DNA from: a bacterium
GTDB taxonomy: Bacteria > Desulfobacterota > DSWW01
NCBI GenBank assembly: GCA_028277985.1
Contig: JANQFG010000208.1
Span: 124,001-188,000, forward strand
Length of the DNA: 64,000 bases
Direction: 5' to 3'
The position numbers and the translations under genes were made by a program. Of this stretch, positions 8,805-16,366 are shown piece by piece (position 1 is the stretch's first letter; every line of letters starts with the position of its first letter). The notes below the pieces were generated by a model. The model was not told where the DNA came from, searched no databases, and was given only the letters and a program-made list of their open reading frames with translations.

Positions 8805-9761
8805 GTGCACAACGATCGAGTCGACAGCAGAACAAACGGCCGGATCAGAGAGTCCACCAAGGCGTTCTTTCAGCTCCACGGATGGAAGAAGGTCGGCCGG
8901 TTCCTTCATGGGTACTACTATCTGGCCCGTTTGGACCAGTATCTGAAGGTCCTGCTTCCAGCCTTTCGACTGCTCAACAAGGTCGTGCCTGAAACGATGA
9001 CCGAGGCTTTCCGCGGCCTGTTCGCTTATGTTCCCGACCGTTACCACGGCAAGGTCATCTCCGTGGAGGACGCCAGAAAGATCGTTACGGCGAACCAGGA
9101 TGTGGTAGTGACAGCCGACAATTCCAAGAAGGTGATCCCCTTCGAGCTCGCCAATCAGATCACGATCCGGAACCCCGAGTCGATTGTAGTGATCGATTGC
9201 GGATGCCGGAAAGAGAAGAAGAATCATTGTCACCCCGTGAACGTCTGCATGATGGTGGGAGAGCCGTTTGCGAGCTTCACCCTCGAACATGCAAAGACCT
9301 TGAATCCCCGAAAGATCAGCCAGCAGGAAGCGGCCGATCTGCTGCAGGACTGTCACGAAAAGGGCCTGGTCCACAATGCCTATTTCAAGGATGCCATGGG
9401 CGACCAGTTCTACGCGATCTGCAACTGCTGCAAGTGCTGCTGTGGCGGCATCGAATTGGAAAGGACCTTGCGAACCCTGCCTTTGCAGAATCCGGTCAAG
9501 GAGCTGGCGCCTTCAGGCTATGTCGCCAAGATCGACCAGGAAACGTGCGTGTCCTGCGGAGTTTGCGTGGAGAAATGTCCCTTCGACTCGATTCACCTGG
9601 AGCAAGATCTGGCGTGGGTCAACCCGGTCGGCTGCATGGGCTGCGGTGCGTGTCTGGCGTCCTGCCCAAGCGAGGCGATCGAGTTGAAGAAGGATCCTTC
9701 GAAGAGCATCCCGCTCGACCTGGATGCCTTGATGTCGAAGGCCGTTTCACAGGGTCAATAA
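8805..9761 (+). CDS. Multi-cluster iron-sulfur (ferredoxin-like) protein
   Basis: 318-residue protein ending in two classical [4Fe-4S] ferredoxin motifs (CVSCGVCVEKCP and CMGCGACLASCP). Further upstream are more cysteine clusters, DCGCRK...CHPVNVC and CNCCKCCCGG, so it may carry additional clusters. The N-terminal ~100 residues are rich in aromatic and basic residues without an evident domain. The GTG at 8805 was chosen because AAGGAGAG lies five bases before it; an upstream in-frame start at 8748 would run across that ribosome site. As last gene of the operon it would supply low-potential electrons to the activase or connect it to the flavoprotein. It is not one of the small 2x[4Fe-4S] ferredoxins usually found with benzoyl-CoA reductases. 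Confidence 0.85.
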   Translation: MHNDRVDSRTNGRIRESTKAFFQLHGWKKVGRFLHGYYYLARLDQYLKVLLPAFRLLNKVVPETMTEAFRGLFAYVPDRYHGKVISVEDARKIVTANQDVVVTADNSKKVIPFELANQITIRNPESIVVIDCGCRKEKKNHCHPVNVCMMVGEPFASFTLEHAKTLNPRKISQQEAADLLQDCHEKGLVHNAYFKDAMGDQFYAICNCCKCCCGGIELERTLRTLPLQNPVKELAPSGYVAKIDQETCVSCGVCVEKCPFDSIHLEQDLAWVNPVGCMGCGACLASCPSEAIELKKDPSKSIPLDLDALMSKAVSQGQ

Positions 9762-10165
9762 AATCAACCACTTACAAATTGGGGACAGCCACTCGTTTCG
9801 GTACAAATTGGGGACAGCCACCGAACTCCCAGGAGATAAGTGGCTGTCCCCGAACTCCCCGCAGTAGATAAGTGGCTGTCCCCGAACTCCCCGAAGGCCG
9901 AGTCACGATCTCAATAAAATCAACTGCTTACAGATCAGGGACAGCCACCGAACTCGGGAGATGAGTGGCTGTCCCCGAACTCCAGGAGATAAGTGGCTGT
10001 CCCCGAACTTGCCGGGAGATGAGTGGCTGTCCGAACTTGCCGGGAGATGAGTGGCTGTCCCCGAACTCCAGGAGATAAGTGGCTGTCCCCGAACTTGCCG
10101 GGAGATGAGTGGCTGTCCCCAATTTCAGGGAGATAAGTGGCTGTCCCCGAACTTGCCCGAACTTG
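9756..10165. repeat. Array of GTGGCTGTCCCC repeats between convergent genes
   Basis: Twelve copies of one 12-mer. Three are inverted, GGGGACAGCCAC at 9781-9792, 9810-9821 and (one change) 9937-9948; nine are direct, starting at 9840, 9872, 9965, 9993, 10023 (two C missing), 10051, 10079, 10109 and 10137. The last seven are spaced 28, 30, 28, 28, 28(+2), 30 and 28 bases apart, close to a 58-bp double unit (short arm GAACTCCAGGAGATAA, long arm GAACTTGCCGGGAGATGA). A leader, TCAATAAAATCAAC, occurs at 9756 and again at 9911, so the 155-bp front part was duplicated too. Inverted copies can pair into stems. This resembles REP/RAYT-type intergenic repeats; no transposase is nearby. Confidence 0.85.
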
Positions 10166-10176
10166 AAGGGTCCCGC

Positions 10177-11760
10177 CTATTCTCCGGTGCGAATGTAGTC
10201 CTCCCTGAGTTGCGCTTTCATCACCTTGCCGACCGGCGTGAGGGGAAGGGTCTCGCGGAACACGATCTGCCTGGGAATCTTGTAGTCGGCCAGGTGCTCG
10301 CCGCAGTAGGCCTTCAACTCATCCTCCGTCGCATCCTGCCCCGGATTCGGGATGATGTAGTACCTGCCCACCTCACCCATGACGGAATCCGGAACCCCGA
10401 TGCCGGCCGCCATCGCTACCTTCGGATGCTTGTTGAGCAAGTTCTCCACCTCGACGGGGTAGACGTTGAATCCTCCCTGGATGTACATCTCCTTCTTCCG
10501 GCCCATCAGGATGATGTAGCCGTCCTCGTCGATGTAGCCCATGTCCCCGGTGGAGAGCCACCCCGCTTCATCGAACGCGGCAGCGGTTTCTTCGGGCATT
10601 CGGAAATAGCCTTCCACCACACAGGCGCCGCGGACATGGAGCTCGCCGGTCTCGCCGGCGGGAAGCTCTCTGTCCGCTGAATCCTTCACCTTGACTTCCA
10701 TACCGGGGAAGGGTTTTCCGATGGAGCGAACCGTCTGCTCGAAATCACTGTCCCAGGGGCTCATGACCACTCCGCCCGAGACCTCGCTCAGACCGTACAG
10801 GTTCATCACCGTCGCATTCGGAAAGACCTCGTTGAGTTGCCTCAGCAGGGGCGGGTCCGAATTCGATCCACCGGAAACCACCAGGCGGACCTGCGACAGG
10901 TCCAGCTTCAGGAACTCTTCCTTCATGAACAGGAGGGTATAGAGGGTGGGGACACCCCCGAAAATGGTCGGGCGATGGTCCCGCGTCTGCGTGACGATCT
11001 CATCGAAGTCGACCTCCGGAATCAGGATTCCGGTGGCCTTTCCCAGGAGTCCTGACAGGGTCATGCAGGTAATCCCGGAAACGTGATTCAGCGGAAGTAC
11101 GATCAGCATGGAATCTTCCTGCGTGACTCCGCTGTGCAGGGTCTGGGCCCGCGCTGAGGCGAGCTGACTGCCGTGCGACAGGGACGCCCCTTTCGGTTTT
11201 CCGGTCGTGCCGGAGGTATAGATGATCATCACTAGGTCTTCGGGTCGGACCGCGGTTTTTGCTTTAGCTAGAGCCCGCTCGTCCGCTTCCTGATCCAGGA
11301 ACGCCTCGAGGCGATGACTCCCGGCAAAGCCCTCGCCACCGATAAAGAGAAATTCCTCCACCGATGGAATCTTTTCGCGGAAATTGTCGAAATACTCCAC
11401 GTAGTCCATATCCCCTGCACGGGCAACGGAGACCAGGCCCTTTGCCTGGCTCTGGTTGAGCATGTATTCGATCTCCGTGTCCCTGTACCGGACATTCAGC
11501 CCGACAACAACGGCCCCGATCTTGGCAGCGGCGAAGTAGGTGTAGAGCCACTCCGGCTGATTCAACCCGATGATGCCGATCCGGTCCCCCTTGGTGAAAC
11601 CGAGATTCAACAGGCCCGCGGCCACACGATCGGACCGATTGTCCATCTCCTGAAAGCTGATCTCCTGCCCCTGGAATACGTACATTCTCCGGTCGGGCAG
11701 TTCAGCGGCTGCCTCCTCGAGGGCCTTTCCGATCACACTCGCTTCGGATAATCCGGTCAT
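10177..11760 (-). CDS. AMP-dependent acyl-CoA synthetase (copy 1)
   Basis: 527-residue adenylate-forming ligase that would convert a carboxylic acid, ATP and CoA to acyl-CoA. Signatures: the phosphate-binding loop YTSGTTGKPKGASLS, NLYGLSEVSGG, STGDMGYIDEDGYIILMGRKKEM and the C-terminal catalytic lysine region TPVGKVMKAQLRED. It is strikingly similar over its whole length to the protein at 12846-14420, so the two are recent duplicates. It is the last gene of a minus-strand group (ligase, nitronate-monooxygenase-like, ligase) and ends convergently against the repeat array. The acid substrate cannot be read from the sequence; medium/long-chain or cyclic acids are typical for this clade. Confidence 0.9.
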   Translation of the reverse strand: MTGLSEASVIGKALEEAAAELPDRRMYVFQGQEISFQEMDNRSDRVAAGLLNLGFTKGDRIGIIGLNQPEWLYTYFAAAKIGAVVVGLNVRYRDTEIEYMLNQSQAKGLVSVARAGDMDYVEYFDNFREKIPSVEEFLFIGGEGFAGSHRLEAFLDQEADERALAKAKTAVRPEDLVMIIYTSGTTGKPKGASLSHGSQLASARAQTLHSGVTQEDSMLIVLPLNHVSGITCMTLSGLLGKATGILIPEVDFDEIVTQTRDHRPTIFGGVPTLYTLLFMKEEFLKLDLSQVRLVVSGGSNSDPPLLRQLNEVFPNATVMNLYGLSEVSGGVVMSPWDSDFEQTVRSIGKPFPGMEVKVKDSADRELPAGETGELHVRGACVVEGYFRMPEETAAAFDEAGWLSTGDMGYIDEDGYIILMGRKKEMYIQGGFNVYPVEVENLLNKHPKVAMAAGIGVPDSVMGEVGRYYIIPNPGQDATEDELKAYCGEHLADYKIPRQIVFRETLPLTPVGKVMKAQLREDYIRTGE

Positions 11761-11775
11761 GTCTTCATTTCCCGA

Positions 11776-12849
11776 TCAAGAGGAGTAGGAATGGCTCAAT
11801 CGTTCGAGAATCGGTTTCGCCTCGGCGATCACCCGGTCGATCAACCTCTGACAGGTGGGGACGTCGTGGATCAGACCTGAAGCCTGACTCGCAGTGATCG
11901 TATTGCTCTCGAGATGACCGTCCACAAAGGCGGCGACCGTTCGATTGCTCTCCGGGTTCTCCCCCTGGCTGCCCGTTGTGGCGATCACCTGTTCGAACGA
12001 GACGTTGCCGCCCTGCTGCGCAATGATCTTCCTGGCGAAGTCATTGAGGAGCAGCCGGACCGATCCGCGCCGCTGCTCGACAAAACCCGGATCCGATTTC
12101 CCGGCCTCGTTGGGTGCGGCCGGGACTCCATGCCGGACAGCCATGGTGCTCGTGTCCATCGCCTCCAGGAGCGCCTGCTTCACCTTCGGGTGCGTGGGGC
12201 ATTCCTCGGTGGCCATGAAGCGGGTACCCATATAGACGCCCTCCGCTCCCAGGGCCAGGGCTGCCAACAGCCCGCGAGAGTCCATGATTCCACCGCCGGC
12301 GATGACCGGGATTTCGACCGCATCCACTGCCTGAGGGACCAGACAAAGGGTTGTCATCTGATCGAAGCCGCTGTGCCCTCCCCCTTCCGTGCCGGACATG
12401 ATCACCGCATCCACGCCCGACTGTTCCGCTTTCTGGGCGTGCCGCACTGTGGAACCCACATGAATCACCTTGACGCCAGCCTCCTTCAGCCGCGACGTGT
12501 AGACCGCAGGGCTCCCCTGGGACACGACAGCCACCGGAACGCCTTCTTCCAGCCCTACATCCATACATCGGTCGGCATAATCCCTGTCCCATCCGACCAC
12601 ACCCACGACGAAATTCACGGCGAAGGGCTTGTCGGTCAGCTCCTTGCACTTTCGGATCTGGGCCCGGAGCCGTTCGCCGGTCTCGCCCACGTCGGTCGTA
12701 ACCGTGGTGCAGCCCGCGTTCGGCCCGATCGTACCGAGCCCGCCGGCCTCCGACACCGCCGCCGCGAGCACGGCATCCGTGATCCAGGCCATGGACGCCT
12801 GGACGATGGGATAGCGAATACCAAGAATCTCCGTGAGTCTGGTTCTCAT
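11776..12849 (-). CDS. Nitronate monooxygenase / enoyl reductase-like FMN protein (NPD family)
   Basis: 357-residue TIM-barrel flavoprotein of the 2-nitropropane dioxygenase/nitronate monooxygenase family, which also includes FabK-type enoyl reductases. It begins with the family's TEILGIRYPIVQASMAWI and has the FMN-binding segments MSGTEGGGHSG and PVIAGGGIMDSRGLLAALALGAEGVYMGTRF. In an anaerobe a monooxygenase role is doubtful, and the flanking acyl-CoA synthetases point to an enoyl-CoA reductase or isomerase job. The ATG at 12849 overlaps the upstream ligase stop by four bases (ATGA) and follows AAGGAGG, so a much longer reading through the ligase C-terminus was rejected. Confidence 0.85.
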   Translation of the reverse strand: MRTRLTEILGIRYPIVQASMAWITDAVLAAAVSEAGGLGTIGPNAGCTTVTTDVGETGERLRAQIRKCKELTDKPFAVNFVVGVVGWDRDYADRCMDVGLEEGVPVAVVSQGSPAVYTSRLKEAGVKVIHVGSTVRHAQKAEQSGVDAVIMSGTEGGGHSGFDQMTTLCLVPQAVDAVEIPVIAGGGIMDSRGLLAALALGAEGVYMGTRFMATEECPTHPKVKQALLEAMDTSTMAVRHGVPAAPNEAGKSDPGFVEQRRGSVRLLLNDFARKIIAQQGGNVSFEQVIATTGSQGENPESNRTVAAFVDGHLESNTITASQASGLIHDVPTCQRLIDRVIAEAKPILERLSHSYSS

Positions 12850-14420
12850 CCTTTGAGTTCCTCCTTGAGCACGGACTTCATGATTTTCCCCACCGGGGTC
12901 AGGGGGAGCTCGGCACGGAAGACGACCTGCTTGGGAACCTTGTAGTCGGCCAGCCGCTCCCTGCAGTAGCTCTTGATCTCTTCTTCGGAGAGATCCTCGC
13001 CCGGCTTCGGCACAATGTAGTAACGACCGATTTCTCCCAGCACCGGATCCGGGACCCCGATTCCGGCGACCATGGCCACCTTGGGGTGCTTGGAGATGAG
13101 ATTTTCCACCTCGACGGGATACACGTTGAACCCGCCCTGCAGATACATCTCCTTGAGCCGACCCATGAGGACGATGTATCCCTTTTCGTCGATGTATCCC
13201 ATGTCGCCCGTGTGCAGCCATCTGTCCGCGTCGAAGGCTGCCGACGTCTCCTCGGGCATGCGGAAATACCCGGCTGCGATACCGTCCCCTCTGAAACAAA
13301 GCTCACCGATCTCTCCCTGTGGGACCTCCTGCCCGTCATTGTCCACGGCCTTGACCTCGAAACCGCCGACCGTCTTGCCGATGGATTTGACGGTGCTTTC
13401 GAAATCCGAGTCCCAGGGGCTGATGACCAGGGCGCCTGACGACTCGGATAGGCCGTACAGATTCATCACGGTTGCCTTCGGAAAAGCGTCGTAGAGGCCC
13501 TTCAGCAGGCTCGGCTCGGCATTCGATCCGCCGGTGATGACCAGCCGGACCGCGTCTGTGTTCAAGGAACCGAACTTCTCGTTCATCATCAGGAGCACCA
13601 TCATGGTCGGAACACCGGCCATGATCGTTGGCGGGTTGGCCACGGCCCGCTCGATGACCACGTTCGGATCGAACATGGGTATCAACTCGACCGGTGCCGT
13701 CGCGAGCATCATATTCACGATGCCGCAGGAGATCCCTCCCACGTGGTTCAAGGGCGCGGCCACCTGGACCAGGTCGTCCGGCCCGACCTTGGTGTGTGCG
13801 GCCTGGGCCCTGGCTGCCGCGAGCTGGGAGCCGTTCGTCACGGCTGCGCCCTTGGGCAGTCCCGTGGTTCCGGAAGTGTAGATGATGATCATCAGGTCTT
13901 CCGGCCGGACCGAGGCCTTCGCCGCGTCGAGGGCTGTCCGGTCCACCTTCGTGTCCAAGAGTGCCTCTAAAGAATGGCTCCCCTCGAACCCCGGGCCACC
14001 CATGAAGATGAAATGCTCGACGGAGGGCACCTTCCGCCGGAAACCCTCGAAGAACTTCACGTAGTCCATCTGGTCGCCCAGGGCGGGCAGCGTGACTACG
14101 GCCTTTGTCTCCGACTGATTCAGCATGTAGTCCAGTTCCGTCTCCCTGTAGCGGACGTTCAACCCGACAACGGTCGCCCCGATCTTGGCGGCAGCGAAAT
14201 AGGTGAAGACCCATTCGGGTTGATTGAGCGCTATGATGCCGATTCGGTCCCCTTTGCAGATGCCGAGCTCGAACAGACCGCAGGCCAGACGGTCGCTCAT
14301 CTCGTCCACGGCCTTGAAGTCGTACTCCTTTCCCATGAAGAAGTAACAGGTCTTGTCCGGTACGCTCTTGGCGGCCCGGTCCAGCACTTCCCAGATGACC
14401 CTGGATTGATCGACGTCCAT
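12846..14420 (-). CDS. AMP-dependent acyl-CoA synthetase (copy 2)
   Basis: 524-residue acid-CoA ligase, first gene of the minus-strand trio. It shows IIYTSGTTGLPKGAAVT, NLYGLSESSGA, HTGDMGYIDEKGYIVLMGRLKEM and TPVGKIMKSVLKEE. Large blocks match copy 1 nearly word for word (for example GGFNVYPVEVENL and IGVPD), which argues for tandem duplication with the flavoprotein gene trapped or inserted between the copies. The start MDVDQSRVIWEVLDRAAK aligns with the start of copy 1; a longer in-frame extension into the intergenic region has no ribosome site or similarity. Substrate unknown. Confidence 0.9.
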   Translation of the reverse strand: MDVDQSRVIWEVLDRAAKSVPDKTCYFFMGKEYDFKAVDEMSDRLACGLFELGICKGDRIGIIALNQPEWVFTYFAAAKIGATVVGLNVRYRETELDYMLNQSETKAVVTLPALGDQMDYVKFFEGFRRKVPSVEHFIFMGGPGFEGSHSLEALLDTKVDRTALDAAKASVRPEDLMIIIYTSGTTGLPKGAAVTNGSQLAAARAQAAHTKVGPDDLVQVAAPLNHVGGISCGIVNMMLATAPVELIPMFDPNVVIERAVANPPTIMAGVPTMMVLLMMNEKFGSLNTDAVRLVITGGSNAEPSLLKGLYDAFPKATVMNLYGLSESSGALVISPWDSDFESTVKSIGKTVGGFEVKAVDNDGQEVPQGEIGELCFRGDGIAAGYFRMPEETSAAFDADRWLHTGDMGYIDEKGYIVLMGRLKEMYLQGGFNVYPVEVENLISKHPKVAMVAGIGVPDPVLGEIGRYYIVPKPGEDLSEEEIKSYCRERLADYKVPKQVVFRAELPLTPVGKIMKSVLKEELKG

Positions 14421-14730
14421 GATGGCACCCGCTCTCTCGCCTGACGCAGGCCGGTTTTCTCGCCCAGAACCCCTTTCCCGTCCACAAAGACCGCCCAATA
14501 CTATTCCAAAACCGGATCGGCCCGCAACAGTGCTACCTGCACACGTCCCGGCTCGCTCTTCTCTGGATACCCGCTGTCGGCCGCGTGGCCAGTGGCCAGA
14601 GGCAGGTGGCTGTGGGCCCAGGCCCCTGACCGCTGATCTTGACCCTTGACTCGGGGTGGGGCGATGGGCGAGAAAGAGGGGTCGATCGAGGCCAAAGCAT
14701 CCGCAAAACCGCCCGCACCGGAGGGAAATC
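14421..14730. other. Divergent intergenic region, no gene
   Basis: About 310 bases between a leftward ligase and a rightward amidase. It should hold both promoters, but no convincing -35/-10 pair was found. It contains purine/pyrimidine-skewed words such as GGCCCAGGCCCCTGACC and TTGACCCTTGACTCGGGG that resemble the degenerate CCTGACC repeats at 22.5 kb. Confidence 0.5.
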
Positions 14731-16179
14731 ATGGTCAAGATGTCCGAATTCGCAGATTATGATGGGCTGGGACTGGCCGATCTCGTAAAGACGGGAAAGG
14801 TGACGCCCCAGGAGCTCAAGGACGCCTCCCTCGAGGCAATCGAGAAGCTCAATCCGAAGCTCAACTCGGTCGTTTCTGTTCTGGCGGACGACGCCCAGAA
14901 GGAGATCGACGCCGGCCTGCCCGACGGACCGTTCAAGGGCGTCCCTTTTGTGATCAAAGAGATGGTCGCACACGCTGCCGGCGCTACCATGCAGATGGGA
15001 AGCAGACTGGCGGAAGGCCTCGTTTTGCCCCATGACACCGAGCTGGTGGCCCGATTCCGAAAAGCCGGTCTCGTCACGGTCGCCACCACGACCACTCCCG
15101 AATTCGGCTTCAACGCGAACACAGAGCCGGTGCTCCACGGGTCCACGCGCAACCCATGGAACACTGAAAGGAGTCCCGGAGGCTCGAGCGGTGGCTCGGC
15201 CGCCTCGGTTGCTGCAGGCATTGTGCCCATCGGCCATGCGAACGACGGTGGTGGATCGGTTCGAATCCCCGCCGCCTGCTGTGGTCTCGTGGGACTGAAG
15301 CCGACGCGAGGTCGAATCCCTACAGGCCCGGATTACGGCGAGCTTCTGAACGGCATCGCAATCGAGTTCGTGGTTTCGCGGAGCGTCCGCGACTCGGCCG
15401 TACTGCTCGACGCCGTGGCGGGTCCGGATCCGGGATGCTACGCCTGGGCAGAACCGCCCAGCACGCCCTTCGCATCCCAGGCGGCCGGTCCTCCCGGGAA
15501 ACTGAGGATCGCGTGGATGGAGAAACCCCTGTCGGGTGTTCCGGTCGATCCGGAATGTGCCGCCGCCCTCCGTGACACGGTCAAGCTCTGCGAAGAGCTC
15601 GGACATGAAATGGTGGAGGCCGCACCACAGATCGATGTGGAAGCGCACGCCCTCGCTACGTTGCGCGTTTGGAGCGCAAACCTTGCAAGCATGATGGACA
15701 CGGTCGCCGAAGTCATGGGCCGTACTCCGTCCGAGGAGAACCTGGAGACCGCCTCGTGGGCATGCTACCAGTACGGCAAAAACCTCAGCGCGCCCGACCT
15801 CCTCAAGGCCCTCGACATCTACACAGGGGTGTCCCGAGCGGTCGGTACCTTCTTCCAGGGCTTTGATGCACTTCTTTCTCTCACGGCCGCTCAGCCCGCC
15901 TGGCCCCTTGGAGAACTGGACCAGAACGCTCCCGGCATGACGGCCGAGGGATGGGTGGAGCAGGTCTTCACCCTTTGTCCCTTCACGAACCTGTTCAACA
16001 CCACCGGGCTTCCAGCCGTCTCGCTGCCCCTTGCGTGGACCCAGGGAGGATTACCCATAGGCATCCAGTTCGCAGGACGGTTTGCGGGCGAGGGAACCCT
16101 GCTCAAGATCGCCAAACAGCTCGAGGAGGCCCGCCCCTGGAAGGACAGGCGGCCGCCTGTCCACGTGTCAGCCCTCTAA
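14731..16179 (+). CDS. Amidase signature family hydrolase
   Basis: 482-residue amidase. The Ser-cisSer-Lys machinery is visible: Lys in GVPFVIKEM (~residue 77), the glycine/serine loop SPGGSSGGSAASVAAG, and GGGSVRIPAACCGLVGLKPTRG carrying the nucleophilic serine. It hydrolyses a carboxamide or ester bond; substrates of the family range from short amides to aryl amides and cannot be predicted. The ATG at 14731 follows CGGAGGG and begins at the normal family N-terminus, whereas an earlier in-frame start adds an arginine-rich stretch with no match. The product would give a free acid that the divergently encoded acyl-CoA synthetases could activate, an inference from position only. Confidence 0.9.
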   Translation: MVKMSEFADYDGLGLADLVKTGKVTPQELKDASLEAIEKLNPKLNSVVSVLADDAQKEIDAGLPDGPFKGVPFVIKEMVAHAAGATMQMGSRLAEGLVLPHDTELVARFRKAGLVTVATTTTPEFGFNANTEPVLHGSTRNPWNTERSPGGSSGGSAASVAAGIVPIGHANDGGGSVRIPAACCGLVGLKPTRGRIPTGPDYGELLNGIAIEFVVSRSVRDSAVLLDAVAGPDPGCYAWAEPPSTPFASQAAGPPGKLRIAWMEKPLSGVPVDPECAAALRDTVKLCEELGHEMVEAAPQIDVEAHALATLRVWSANLASMMDTVAEVMGRTPSEENLETASWACYQYGKNLSAPDLLKALDIYTGVSRAVGTFFQGFDALLSLTAAQPAWPLGELDQNAPGMTAEGWVEQVFTLCPFTNLFNTTGLPAVSLPLAWTQGGLPIGIQFAGRFAGEGTLLKIAKQLEEARPWKDRRPPVHVSAL

Positions 16180-16204
16180 GGGCCCACACTTTTCCAGAAC
16201 GATT

Positions 16205-16277
16205 CCCTCTCCCTTGAGGGAGAGGGCTAGGGTGAGGGTGCCCCCTCATCCTGACCTTCTCCCCAGAGGGGAGAAGG
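16205..16277. repeat. Pair of intergenic palindromes
   Basis: Two perfect hairpins: CCCTCTCCC-TTGA-GGGAGAGGG (16205-16226) and CCTTCTCCCC-AGA-GGGGAGAAGG (16255-16277). Both are of the short palindromic kind scattered between genes in many proteobacteria. They follow the amidase stop and could stop transcription or protect mRNA; there is no T-run. A degenerate relative (CCTTCTCCCC then GAAGAGGGAA) lies near 36990-37016. Confidence 0.7.
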
Positions 16278-16306
16278 GAATGCTGCCCAACTCTTCAAGA
16301 AAATAC

Positions 16307-16334
16307 TTGACAAATACGTGGAGATCTCTAGAAT
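16307..16334 (+). promoter_or_regulatory. Sigma-70-type promoter of the polyprenyl synthase fusion gene
   Basis: A perfect -35 TTGACA (16307-16312), 16-base spacer and -10 TAGAAT (16329-16334), 33 bases ahead of the gene's ATG. The -10 box is followed at once by the dyad at 16335-16351. Confidence 0.75.
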
Positions 16335-16351
16335 GCGGGTATTTTACCCGC
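16335..16351. promoter_or_regulatory. Operator-like dyad GCGGGTA-TTT-TACCCGC
   Basis: A perfect 7-bp inverted repeat with a three-base centre, immediately downstream of the -10 box, where a bound repressor would block initiation. A related element (GCGGGTA-ACTTG-ACCGC) lies in the same position of the promoter at 18050-18079, so one regulator could serve both; the HTH-PAS protein at 18119 is the nearest candidate. As RNA it could also form a small 5' hairpin. Confidence 0.6.
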
Positions 16352-16366
16352 ATAGGAGATCAATCC

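Noticed and set aside
9781..10148. CRISPR-like regular repeat array
   Set aside because: The sequence between the 12-mers is itself repeated, copies occur in both orientations, and no cas gene is present.
13299..14487. Longer version of the nitronate-monooxygenase-like protein extending upstream into the ligase C-terminus
   Set aside because: The added residues are the ligase read in another phase; the coupled ATG at 12849 with AAGGAGG is the proper start.
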